Assembly: GCA_023266575.1 (NCBI GenBank)
Contig: JAHFPV010000005.1
Span: 124,001 to 188,000, forward strand
Length of the DNA: 64,000 nucleotides
DNA from: Sphingobium sp.
Lineage (GTDB): Bacteria; Pseudomonadota; Alphaproteobacteria; Sphingomonadales; Sphingomonadaceae
Reading direction: 5' to 3'
Each line of letters opens with the position of its first letter. The stretch's first letter is position 1. Made by a program: the position numbers and the translations under genes. Below, in pieces: positions 17,117 to 24,769 of the stretch. Under the pieces are notes generated by a model. It had not been told where the DNA came from and made no database searches. It was given only the letters and a program-made list of their open reading frames with translations.

Positions 17117-17482
17117 CCGTTCGCCCTGAGCTTGTCGAAGGGTCTTACTTCTTCTTAAATCCGACGATGCCCTTCTGGACCTACCTTCTCCATTGCGCAG
17201 ACCGCAGTTTCTATGTCGGCCATACCGACGATCTGGAAAGCCGTATCGGTCAGCATGAAGCGGGCAGCATCGCTGGCTACACGCAATCGCGCCTGCCTGT
17301 GAAACTGGTCTGGTCGCAATCGTTCGGCACACGTATAGAGGCGCTCGAAGCCGAGAGACAGACTAAGGGTTAGGGCCGGGCGAAGAAGCTGGCGCTGATC
17401 CGTGAGGATTGGACGTTGATCTCGACATTGGCGCGATCAAAGACAGAAAAGTAAAGCCCTTCGACAGGCTCAGGGCGAACGG
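17117..17482. mobile_element. GIY-YIG palindromic element A, inserted between rnc and era
   Basis: A 366-bp unit bounded by inverted 26-bp repeats at 17117-17142 and 17457-17482, which match at 25 of 26 positions. Nearly everything between them is a GIY-YIG nuclease reading frame ending two bases before the right repeat. The border repeat also occurs alone or in partial form at 5390-5415, 29094-29190 and 60445-60543. No target duplication could be made out. It has separated the normally adjacent rnc and era genes. The mobile status is inferred from structure. Confidence 0.65.
17167..17454 (+). pseudogene. GIY-YIG nuclease, interrupted by an in-frame amber codon
   Basis: A COG2827-type single-domain GIY-YIG endonuclease reading frame. 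MPFWTYLLHCADRSFYVGHT carries the family's two tyrosine-containing strands, followed by R27-type arginine (DLESRIGQH) and the glutamate helix EALEAERQTKG. At 17371-17373 the frame meets TAG. The same frame then continues GRAKKLALIREDWTLISTLA to TAA at 17452-17454. Relatives have a tryptophan at the stop position, so one TGG-to-TAG change explains the break. The 68-residue product would lack the last helices. Readthrough cannot be excluded. It lies inside inverted repeats at 17117-17142 and 17457-17482. Confidence 0.75.
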
Positions 17483-17490
17483 AGTATAAT

Positions 17491-18399
17491 TTGGAAGTTT
17501 CAGAAACCAATCAGCGCTGCGGCGTCATTGCCGTTGTCGGCGCGCCCAATGCGGGCAAGTCCACGCTGGTCAACGCGCTGGTGGGGCAGAAGGTGGCGAT
17601 CACCAGTGCCAAGGCGCAGACCACGCGCACCCGCGTGATGGGCGTCGCGATAGAGGGCGACGCGCAACTGGTGCTGGTCGATACGCCCGGCATTTTCGCG
17701 CCCAAGCGGCGGCTGGACCGCGCCATGGTGCAGGCGGCCTGGGGCGGCGCGCAGGGCGCGGACCTGATCGCGATGGTGGTGGATGGCAAGGCGGGCCGTG
17801 GCCCAAAGCTGGAACCCATCATCGAAGCGCTCAAGCATCGCACCGAACGCAAATGGCTGATCCTCAACAAGGTGGATATCGCCATCAAGGAAAAGCTGCT
17901 GACCCATACCCAGGTGCTGAACGACACGCTGGGCTTTGACGAAATCTTCTTCGTGTCCGCCGCGACCGGCGATGGCCTGCCTGAACTGAAAGCCGCCTTC
18001 GCCGCCGCGATGCCGCAGGGACCATGGCATTTCCCCGAAGATCAGGTGTCGGACGCGACCGACCGAATGCTGGCGGCGGAAATCACCCGCGAGCAGCTTT
18101 ATCATCAACTCCATGCCGAGCTACCCTACGCGGCTGCCGTCGATACCGAACAATATAAGGAGCGGCAGGACGGATCGGTCGAAATCCACCAGCAAATCCT
18201 GGTCGGCCGCTCGACCCAGCGCGCCATCGTGCTGGGCAAGGGGGGGCAGCGCCTCAAGGAAATCGGCTCAAAAGCGCGCGAGGAACTGGCGAACCTGCTG
18301 GGGGTGAAGGTCCACCTCTACCTGCACGTCAAGGTCAAGGAAGATTGGGAAAATGATCGCGGCATCTACCGCGACATCGGGCTGGACTGGGTCGAGTAA
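17491..18399 (+). CDS. era: GTPase Era, 16S rRNA/30S assembly factor
   Basis: A GTPase that binds 16S rRNA during small-subunit assembly. It is 302 residues long. G1 is GAPNAGKST, G3 is DTPGIF, and G4 is NKVD; a C-terminal KH domain follows (HQQILVGRSTQRAIVLGKGGQRLKEIG split over residues 232-260). The start is TTG at 17491, chosen because GGAG at 17481-17484 sits six bases upstream and the next in-frame starts would cut into the G domain. The first two bases of that ribosome binding site belong to the right border of element A, so the insertion has built part of the initiation region. Confidence 0.94.
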   Translation: MEVSETNQRCGVIAVVGAPNAGKSTLVNALVGQKVAITSAKAQTTRTRVMGVAIEGDAQLVLVDTPGIFAPKRRLDRAMVQAAWGGAQGADLIAMVVDGKAGRGPKLEPIIEALKHRTERKWLILNKVDIAIKEKLLTHTQVLNDTLGFDEIFFVSAATGDGLPELKAAFAAAMPQGPWHFPEDQVSDATDRMLAAEITREQLYHQLHAELPYAAAVDTEQYKERQDGSVEIHQQILVGRSTQRAIVLGKGGQRLKEIGSKAREELANLLGVKVHLYLHVKVKEDWENDRGIYRDIGLDWVE

Positions 18400-18412
18400 G
18401 AGTTCCCCACCA

Positions 18413-18509
18413 CCGTCATCCTGACGAAAGTCAGGATCCATTCGACGCTACGCTGCTTACTCTCACAGCGCTGCGCCGAATGGATCCCGCATCAAGTGCG
18501 GGATGACGG
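18413..18509. repeat. Inverted palindromic repeats between convergent era and topA
   Basis: The left unit 18413-18444 contains TCCTGAC-GAAA-GTCAGGA. The right unit 18477-18509 contains ATCCCGCA-TCAAG-TGCGGGAT. Both share outer parts CCGTCATCC and GGATCCATTCG in inverted orientation. It fills the gap between the two stop codons and could terminate both transcripts. Confidence 0.85.
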
Positions 18510-18527
18510 AGTGAATGGGCGCGACGC

Positions 18528-21113
18528 TTACTCCGCCGCCGCCTTCTTCTTGGTCGGTGCCTTCTTCGCCGCCGGCTTTTTCGCCGCGCCGTCCGTCTTG
18601 GAGCTGGCCTTCTTCGCCGGCGCCTTCTTGGGCGCGGCTTTCTTCTTCGCGCCCTTCTTGGCCGGTGCCGCCGCTGCCCGCGCGTCGATCAGTTGCGCGG
18701 CTTCTTCCAGCGTCAGCTGGTCCTTGTCCACCGTCTTGGGCAGGGTCGCATTGGTCGTGCCGTCGGTGACGTAAGCGCCATAGCGCCCTTCCATCAGCTT
18801 GATCTCAGCTTCCGTGCGCGGATGCGCGCCCAGCACCTTGAGCGGCTCCCGTCCGGCACTGCGTGGCCCACGGTTGGCGGCCTCGGCGAGCTTCACCACC
18901 GCGCTGTTCATCCCGACCTCGAAAATCTCCGACGTCGATGACAGTCGCCCATATTTGCCGTCATGCAGCAGATAGGGGCCAAAGCGCCCGATATTCGCCA
19001 CGATCGGCTTGCCCGTTTCGGGGTGCAGGCCAATTTCGCGCGGCAGGCTCAGCAATTTGACGCCCCAGTCGAGCGTCAGTTCGCCGTCGGGCAAATCCTT
19101 GGGGATCGACCCGCGCTTGGCCTCCTTGCCCTCACCCATTTCGATATAGGGACCAAAACGGCCGGATTTCTTGACGATATCCTGCCCGGTTTCTGGGTGT
19201 TTCCCCAACACTTCCGGTCCCGTATCCTCGCCATCCTTGCCACCCGGCTGGCCGAATTTGCGGGTATATTTGCATTCGGGGTAATTGGAGCAGGCGATGA
19301 ACGCCCCGAACCGCCCGCCACGCAGCGACAATTGCCCCTCCGCGCACAACGGACAGGCGCGCGGATTGCTGCCGTCGGCCTTGGGCGGGAACAGCATCGG
19401 CTCCAGAAACTTGTCCAGCGCCGCGGTAATGTCGCTCGGCTTCTGCTCCATGACCTCAGCGGTCTTGGGCTTAAAATCCTTCCAAAAGGCTTCCAGCACC
19501 GCCTGCCACTGGGCACGGCCACCGGAAATATCGTCCAGTTCGTCCTCAAGCCCCGCCGTGAAGTCATAGGAGACATAGCGCTCGAAAAAGCGCTCCAGGA
19601 AAGCCGTCACCAGCCGCCCGCTCTCCTCGGCGAAAAAGCGGTTCTTCTCGATCCGCACATAGTCGCGGTCTTTCAGCACCTGCAACGTCGAGGCATAGGT
19701 GGACGGACGCCCGATCCCCAATTCCTCCAGCCGCTTGACGAGGCTGGCTTCGGAATAGCGCGGCGGCGGCTGGGTGAAATGCTGCTCGGCGCTCACCTTC
19801 TTCTTGGCGGGCGCATCGCCCTCGCTCATGCGCGGCAGCAGCTTGCCGTCCTCGTCATCGCTATCGTCGCGACCTTCCTCATACAGCGCCAGGAAGCCGG
19901 GGAAGATCACCACCTGCCCCGTCGCGCGCAGCGTATGCGTGCCGGTGGCGTCGTTCATGTCGATGGTGGTGCGTTCCAGCCGCGCCGACGCCATCTGGCT
20001 GGCCAGCGCCCGCTTGAACACCAGGTCATAGAGCCGGGCATGATCGCCGCTGCCCACCTTGTCGCGTGAAAAGTCGGTCGGGCGAATGGCTTCATGCGCT
20101 TCCTGCGCATTCTTCGCCTTGGTCTGGTAGATGCGCGGCTTGTCCGGCACATAGCCGCCATCATAGCGCTGCGCGATCGCGGCGCGTGCGGCGGAAATGG
20201 CGCTGCTGTCCATCTGCACGCCGTCGGTCCGCATATAGGTGATCGCGCCATCCTCATACAGCTGCTGCGCGATCCGCATCGTGTGACTGGCGGAAAAGCC
20301 AAGCTTGCGCGCGGCTTCCTGCTGGATGGTCGATGTGGTGAAGGGCGGCGGCGGGTTGCGGGTGAGCGGCTTGGTCTCGACCTTCTCGACAGTGAAGCGA
20401 CCGGCCTCGACATCGGCCTTGGCCGCCATCGCGTCGCCCTCGCGACCGATCGTCAGCCGCTCGATCTTCTCGCCCTTCCAGCGGACCAGCCGCGCGGTAA
20501 AGGCAGTGCCGTCCTGCTCCATCTCCGCCGCGACCGACCAATATTCCTGGGGCGTGAAGCTCTCAATCTCCCGCTCCCGCTCCACCACAAGCCGCAACGC
20601 GACCGACTGCACCCGGCCTGCCGACTTGGCACCGGGCAGCTTGCGCCACAGCACCGGCGACAGGGTAAAGCCCACCAGATAGTCGAGCGCCCGGCGCGCG
20701 CGGTAGGCGTCGATCAGATCCTCGTCCAATGCGCGCGGCTTGGCCATCGCGTCCAGCACGGCGGCCTTGGTGATCGCGTTGAACGTCACCCGGTCAACCA
20801 CCGCAGGCAGCGCCTTCTTGGCGCGCAAAACCTCCTGCACATGCCAGCTGATCGCTTCCCCTTCGCGATCAGGGTCAGTCGCCAGGATCAATCGTGACGC
20901 GCCCTTGGCCGCGTCGCTGATGGCCTTGAGCTGCTTGCCCTTGTCGCCATAATTTTCCCACTGCATAGCAAAGCCGTCATCGGGGTCCACCGACCCGTCC
21001 TTGGCCGGCAGGTCGCGGATATGGCCGTAGCTGGCCAGAACATGGAAATCCCCGCCCAGATATTTCTCGATGGTCTTGGCCTTGGCAGGCGATTCGACGA
21101 TGACAAGCTGCAT
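18528..21113 (-). CDS. topA: DNA topoisomerase I
   Basis: A type IA topoisomerase that relaxes negative supercoils. It is 861 residues long. The Toprim domain (VIVESPAKAKTIEKYLG, TDPDREGEA) opens it, and the catalytic tyrosine is about Y293 in AITYMRTDG. One four-cysteine zinc ribbon is seen (CPLC, then CSNYPEC), followed by several repeated RFGPYI-type C-terminal modules (GRFGPYIEMGEG, GRFGPYLLHDGK, GRYGAYVTDGT). The last 45 residues are a lysine- and alanine-rich tail (KKAPAKKA-like repeats), common in alphaproteobacterial TopA and probably a DNA-binding extension. It is convergent with era. dprA lies upstream in the same orientation, as in many genomes, but separated by element B. Confidence 0.95.
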   Translation of the reverse strand: MQLVIVESPAKAKTIEKYLGGDFHVLASYGHIRDLPAKDGSVDPDDGFAMQWENYGDKGKQLKAISDAAKGASRLILATDPDREGEAISWHVQEVLRAKKALPAVVDRVTFNAITKAAVLDAMAKPRALDEDLIDAYRARRALDYLVGFTLSPVLWRKLPGAKSAGRVQSVALRLVVEREREIESFTPQEYWSVAAEMEQDGTAFTARLVRWKGEKIERLTIGREGDAMAAKADVEAGRFTVEKVETKPLTRNPPPPFTTSTIQQEAARKLGFSASHTMRIAQQLYEDGAITYMRTDGVQMDSSAISAARAAIAQRYDGGYVPDKPRIYQTKAKNAQEAHEAIRPTDFSRDKVGSGDHARLYDLVFKRALASQMASARLERTTIDMNDATGTHTLRATGQVVIFPGFLALYEEGRDDSDDEDGKLLPRMSEGDAPAKKKVSAEQHFTQPPPRYSEASLVKRLEELGIGRPSTYASTLQVLKDRDYVRIEKNRFFAEESGRLVTAFLERFFERYVSYDFTAGLEDELDDISGGRAQWQAVLEAFWKDFKPKTAEVMEQKPSDITAALDKFLEPMLFPPKADGSNPRACPLCAEGQLSLRGGRFGAFIACSNYPECKYTRKFGQPGGKDGEDTGPEVLGKHPETGQDIVKKSGRFGPYIEMGEGKEAKRGSIPKDLPDGELTLDWGVKLLSLPREIGLHPETGKPIVANIGRFGPYLLHDGKYGRLSSTSEIFEVGMNSAVVKLAEAANRGPRSAGREPLKVLGAHPRTEAEIKLMEGRYGAYVTDGTTNATLPKTVDKDQLTLEEAAQLIDARAAAAPAKKGAKKKAAPKKAPAKKASSKTDGAAKKPAAKKAPTKKKAAAE

Positions 21114-21232
21114 TTACGGCCCCGGAATTTGATGCCTCACACGTACGCGCGAGTCTGGAAGGCGATGACGGCGGGCGTCAAGCGGTGCGTGTGATTAGGG
21201 GAGATGCGGGGGGAGCGCCAGCCCCCTGGCGC

Positions 21233-21612
21233 TGCCGTCATGCCAGCGAAGGCTGGCATCTCAGGCGACTACACGATGAAGTCGAACAGTTCGCGCCATT
21301 CCGGGTTCATTTCCTCAATCAACCGGATTTTCCATTCGCGCTTCCAGGCCTTGATCGCTTTCTCCCGCGCTATGGCCTCCGCGATATGATCATGGCGTTC
21401 CGCCAGAACGAGACGATGCAGATTATACTGACGACAGAAATCCGATCCAACGCCGCGCCGATGCTGGTCCACGCGCACATGGAGTGAATTGGTCACGCCA
21501 ACATACAGCACGCCACGCGGCTTGTTGGTCATGATGTAGGTCCAGCCGCCGCGTATGGGGCAAATGTTACGCGCGGCCGCCTGAGATGCCAGCCTTCGCT
21601 GGCATGACGGCA
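21233..21612. mobile_element. GIY-YIG palindromic element B, between topA and dprA
   Basis: A 380-bp unit bounded by perfect 35-bp inverted repeats at 21233-21267 and 21578-21612. Each arm contains the hairpin ATGCCAGC-GAAG-GCTGGCAT. The enclosed GIY-YIG gene ends one base inside the left arm and its first possible ATG lies at the outer edge of the right arm, so the arms and the gene form one compact unit. Another hairpin, GCGCCAG-CCCC-CTGGCGC, abuts the left arm at 21215-21232. No target duplication was found. The mobile nature is inferred from this layout. Confidence 0.7.
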
Positions 21613-21613
21613 T
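21269..21613 (-). CDS. GIY-YIG family nuclease (COG2827/UPF0213-like)
   Basis: A small single-domain GIY-YIG nuclease of about 95 recognisable residues. GGWTYIM and GVLYVGVT give the two tyrosine strands, LHVRVDQHR the catalytic arginine, and AIAREKAIKAWKREWK the metal-binding glutamate; NPEWRELFD is the usual C-terminus. The start is unclear. The homologous start (before RGGW) is ATA at 21556, the ATG at 21532 would remove the first strand, and the only ATG keeping the domain whole is 21613, at the edge of the right inverted repeat. The gene lies between 35-bp inverted repeats. Possible roles are repeat mobilisation or DNA repair; neither is shown. Confidence 0.7.
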   Translation of the reverse strand: MPSCQRRLASQAAARNICPIRGGWTYIMTNKPRGVLYVGVTNSLHVRVDQHRRGVGSDFCRQYNLHRLVLAERHDHIAEAIAREKAIKAWKREWKIRLIEEMNPEWRELFDFIV

Positions 21614-21619
21614 TGATAA

Positions 21620-22702
21620 TCACCGCAAACTCACCCGTCCCCCCGCCAGCCGGTCCAGCCGCTCGGCCAGTTCCAGTTCCAGCAGCACTGTCTGCACCAC
21701 CGCCGGACTAAACCCGCTCAGTCGGATCAGTTCATCCACCGGCACCGGCGCATGGCCCAGCAGCGCAATCACGGCGCTTCGTTCGCCCGCCGCGACGTCG
21801 CTCGACACCGGTTCGCCTGCGAAATCGAAACTACCCTGCCGCACCATGCGGATGTCGATGCTGCCCACCGCCTCCAGCACATCGTCGGCATTCTGGATCA
21901 GCGTCGCGCCTTCGCGGATCAACTGGTTGCAGCCCTGCGCGCGCGGATCGAGTGGCGATCCCGGCACGGCCATCACCTCGCGCCCCGCCTCGCCCGCCAG
22001 CCGCGCAGTGATAAGCGATCCCGATTTGGGCGCCGCCTCCACCACGACCGTGCCTTCCGCCAGTCCGGCGATGATCCGGTTGCGCGCCGGGAAATGCCGC
22101 GCCAGCGGCTGCACGCCGGGCGGATGCTCCGTCACCAACAACCCCACCTCGGCAATCTGCGCCTGCAAATCGCGATTTTCCGGCGGAAACACCACGTCCA
22201 GCCCGCAGGCGATGACGCCGATCGTCCCGCTGCCCACCGATCCCTGATGCGCCGCCGTGTCGATACCCCGCGCCAGTCCCGATACGACCACCGCCCCGCG
22301 CTGCCCCAGATCCTGCGCCAGCGTCCGCGCAAAGCGCACCGCCGCCGCCGACGCATTGCGCGCACCGACCATGGCGATGCATTTGCCAGCGGCCAGCGCA
22401 GCGTCGCCCCGCACGATCAGCGCAGGCGGCGCGCCTTCAAACTGATCAAGCAGAGCGGGATAGTCCGCATCCCCCATCAACAAATAGCGCGCGCCCAATG
22501 CCCGCGACGCCGCAATCTCCCGCTCAACCGCGCCCGCATCGGCAACGCTGGCCTTGCCCCCGCCGCGCGCCGCCAGATCGGGAATGGCGCGCAACGCCGC
22601 CCCCGCCGTGCCAAAGCGCGCCAGCAATTGCCGATAGCTGACCGGGCCGATCCGGGGCGATCGGATGAGCCGCAGCCGGTCGAACCGCTCCTGCTCGCTC
22701 AC
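21620..22702 (-). CDS. dprA: DNA-processing protein DprA
   Basis: A recombination mediator that loads RecA on incoming single-stranded DNA during transformation. It is about 360 residues long. An N-terminal SAM-like region (RFDRLRLIRSPRIGPVSYRQ) is followed by the Rossmann-type DprA domain (GMVGARNAS-like IAMVGARNAS, SGLARGIDTAAHQGS, GVIACGLDVVFPPENR, FPARNRIIAGLAEGTVVVEA, SGSLITA) and a C-terminal winged helix (VPVDELIRLSGFSPAVVQTVLLELEL). The GTG start at 22702 overlaps the plsY stop (GTGA), which fixes it; the longer open frame upstream runs through plsY and was rejected. Its order plsY-dprA-topA is common in alphaproteobacteria. Confidence 0.93.
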   Translation of the reverse strand: MSEQERFDRLRLIRSPRIGPVSYRQLLARFGTAGAALRAIPDLAARGGGKASVADAGAVEREIAASRALGARYLLMGDADYPALLDQFEGAPPALIVRGDAALAAGKCIAMVGARNASAAAVRFARTLAQDLGQRGAVVVSGLARGIDTAAHQGSVGSGTIGVIACGLDVVFPPENRDLQAQIAEVGLLVTEHPPGVQPLARHFPARNRIIAGLAEGTVVVEAAPKSGSLITARLAGEAGREVMAVPGSPLDPRAQGCNQLIREGATLIQNADDVLEAVGSIDIRMVRQGSFDFAGEPVSSDVAAGERSAVIALLGHAPVPVDELIRLSGFSPAVVQTVLLELELAERLDRLAGGRVSLR

Positions 22703-23298
22703 CCTTTGCTGGACCCGATCTTCGGCTCCGTGCCTTGCATCAGCCGCGCGATATTGGCGCGGTGCCGCCACAGCAGGATCAGCGCCATCGCCAGCGCCAC
22801 CGGCACCAGTTCGATCCGCCCCATGAACCACAAGGCGACCGGCGCGCTCACCGCCGCCGCCATGCCGCCAACCGACGACCATTTCGTCCCGAACAGCGCG
22901 CCCAGCCAGACCGCTGCAAAAATGCAGCCAGCGGGCCAGTGCAGCGCGGTCACCACCCCCATCATCGTCGCCACGCCCTTGCCCCCGGCAAAGCGCAACC
23001 AGACCGGATAGCAATGGCCGATAAAGGCCGCCGCGCCCGCCATAGGCCCGCCACCGTCGATCAAAGCCGCGCCGATCAGCACCGCCGCCGCGCCCTTGAG
23101 CAGGTCCAGCAGCAGCGTCGCTGCCGCCAGCCCTTTGCGCCCCGTTCGCAACACATTGGTTGCCCCGATATTGCCGGAGCCAATCTGCCGCAAATCGCCC
23201 GCCCCGGTGAAGCGGGTCAGCAACAGGCCAAAGGGGATGGAACCCAGCAGATAGCCAAGCACCAGAACGAAGAGGGGAAGCAGCCAGGGAGGTGTCAT
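22699..23298 (-). CDS. plsY: Acyl-phosphate:glycerol-3-phosphate acyltransferase
   Basis: A membrane enzyme that adds the first acyl chain to glycerol-3-phosphate. It is about 199 residues long with at least five hydrophobic helices. The three family motifs are present: GSIPFGLLLTR, GSGNIGATNVLRTGRK, and GGKGVATMMGV. FIGHCYPVWLRFAGGKG is also diagnostic. The start ATG at 23298 (MTPPWLLPLFVLVLGYLLG) puts the first helix at the N-terminus; the ATG at 23406 adds an unrelated leader. It overlaps dprA by four bases, so the two are probably translated together. Confidence 0.95.
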   Translation of the reverse strand: MTPPWLLPLFVLVLGYLLGSIPFGLLLTRFTGAGDLRQIGSGNIGATNVLRTGRKGLAAATLLLDLLKGAAAVLIGAALIDGGGPMAGAAAFIGHCYPVWLRFAGGKGVATMMGVVTALHWPAGCIFAAVWLGALFGTKWSSVGGMAAAVSAPVALWFMGRIELVPVALAMALILLWRHRANIARLMQGTEPKIGSSKG

Positions 23299-23394
23299 AG
23301 TCTCGCCGATAAGAGGGTAAGGCGACCATAGCGTGACAGGCGGCGCGGACAATAGAAATGGATTTGAGCGAGAAATGCACCTAGGAGTTGCGCC

Positions 23395-23790
23395 ATGCGT
23401 AGCCATGTCGAATTTCGGTCTGCCGCCCTTATAGATCCGTCTCCAGCCGCAGGTGGCGGGATGGTCGCCGGCATCCTGAAGGACAATTTGCCGTTACATG
23501 GATTCGAGGTCGTGGCCGTCACACAGGAGGATTGGGGCGTTCACATCGCCCTCACCAACGACGCCTTCGCCCTTTCGATCGGTTGCGGGCATTATGCCGA
23601 ATATCCAGATGGGCATCTCTGTTTCATCGAACCGTCCAAACCCGCAATACGACGCTGGCTCAGAAAAGTCTCTACCACCGAAACGGTAGAAAAACTGGCG
23701 GCGGTGTTGGACGATATCCTGGCCCAACGAAACGATATCCATCATTTGCGATGGTGGACGGAGGCCGAAGTGACAGGCCAGCCGGATTGA
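23395..23790 (+). CDS. Conserved hypothetical protein
   Basis: A soluble acidic protein of 131 residues with AGGAG seven bases before its ATG, so expression is likely. No membrane segment, signal peptide or catalytic motif is apparent. The stretch IGCGHYAEYPDGHLCFIEPSKP, read in two parts, and the C-terminal LRWWTEAE resemble a family of small uncharacterised proteobacterial proteins that I recognise only loosely. It ends 35 bp before murI in the same orientation and may be co-transcribed. No function is assigned. Confidence 0.6.
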   Translation: MRSHVEFRSAALIDPSPAAGGGMVAGILKDNLPLHGFEVVAVTQEDWGVHIALTNDAFALSIGCGHYAEYPDGHLCFIEPSKPAIRRWLRKVSTTETVEKLAAVLDDILAQRNDIHHLRWWTEAEVTGQPD

Positions 23791-23825
23791 CACCCTCGCC
23801 CGATCCCGCGACATGTCCCTCCATA

Positions 23826-24629
23826 ATGACGGTCGCGCCACAAGCTCCCATCCTCTTTTTCGATTCCGGCGTCGGCGGGCTGTCCATCCTCGCCCCCGCC
23901 CGCGCGCTGATACCGACCGCGCCGGTCGTCTATGCCGCCGATAGCGCGGGCTTCCCCTATGGCACCAAGAGCGAGGCGGAGATTGCCGCGCGGGTGCCGG
24001 CGCTGCTGGGGCGGCTGGTGGAGCGATACCGCCCGCGCCTGGCCGTCATCGCCTGCAACACCGCCTCCACCATCGCGCTCAGCCATGTGCGCGCGGCGCT
24101 CGACATCCCGGTCGTCGGCACCGTCCCGGCGATAAAACCCGCCGCGCTGGCGTCCAAAAGCCGCGTGTTCGGGGTGCTGGGGACCGACGCCACCGTGCGC
24201 CAGCCTTATGTCGATCGGCTGGCGGCGGAGCATGGCGCGGACTGCATCATGCTGCGCCATGGCTGCGCCGCGCTGGTGCAACTGGCCGAAGCCAAGCTGC
24301 GCGGCGAACCGCTCGATCCCGCAATCGCCCGCGCTGCGCTGGCGGGCCTGACCGATCAGCCGGGCGGCGACCGCATGGACACCGTGGCGCTGGCCTGCAC
24401 CCATTTTCCGCTGGTGGAGGCGGAACTGGCCGCTGCGGCATCGCGCCCGCTGACCTTCGTCCATGGCGGCGAAGGGATCGCCCGGCGCATAGCCTTTCTG
24501 ACGCAGGGCCAGCCCTGGCCGGACGCGCCAGCGCCGGGCATCGCCGTGTTCACGCGGGTCGATGGTCATGTCCGCGCGCTGGCTCCAGCGCTCGCCCGAT
24601 ACGGTCTCGACCGGATCGAACAGCTCTGA
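23826..24629 (+). CDS. murI: Glutamate racemase
   Basis: Supplies D-glutamate for peptidoglycan. It is 267 residues long. The N-terminus shows FFDSGVGGLSIL, and the first catalytic cysteine is in AVIACNTAST. The second catalytic cysteine is in ALACTHFPL, with VVGTVPAIKPA between them. Both active-site cysteines are intact, which separates it from the related aspartate racemases only together with the GVGGL motif. The ATG at 23826 is the start because upstream in-frame sequence belongs to the preceding gene in another frame. No genes of cell wall synthesis adjoin. Confidence 0.94.
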   Translation: MTVAPQAPILFFDSGVGGLSILAPARALIPTAPVVYAADSAGFPYGTKSEAEIAARVPALLGRLVERYRPRLAVIACNTASTIALSHVRAALDIPVVGTVPAIKPAALASKSRVFGVLGTDATVRQPYVDRLAAEHGADCIMLRHGCAALVQLAEAKLRGEPLDPAIARAALAGLTDQPGGDRMDTVALACTHFPLVEAELAAAASRPLTFVHGGEGIARRIAFLTQGQPWPDAPAPGIAVFTRVDGHVRALAPALARYGLDRIEQL

Positions 24630-24638
24630 TCCTGCTGC

Positions 24639-24655
24639 TTGGACAAAAAGTCCAA
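24639..24655. promoter_or_regulatory. Palindrome TTGGAC-N5-GTCCAA between murI and hemA
   Basis: A perfect 6-bp inverted repeat around AAAAA, lying 115 bp before the hemA start. It has no U-run, so it is a poor terminator. It could be an operator for hemA, but it does not match the FNR/FixK pattern TTGAT-N4-ATCAA. Confidence 0.3.
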
Positions 24656-24769
24656 TTGCTCTGATCGTAATTCTTGCCCCTAACTGAGAGTGGTTATCGC
24701 TGGTAATGGGGAGCGAGTGCCGGTAAACGGCGCCCCAGAGGATGCGGGTTGTCAAGGGATAGGGCGAGC

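Noticed and set aside
17457-17482. Right border of element A as the whole era promoter and leader
   Set aside because: Only the first two bases of the GGAG site lie in the repeat; there is no promoter-like sequence inside it, so read-through from lepB-rnc is more likely.
22703-23380. N-terminal extension of dprA through plsY
   Set aside because: The GTGA overlap at 22699-22702 gives a full-length DprA; the extension is plsY read out of frame.
24639-24655. Terminator of murI
   Set aside because: Only a 6-bp stem and no U-run after it on either strand.
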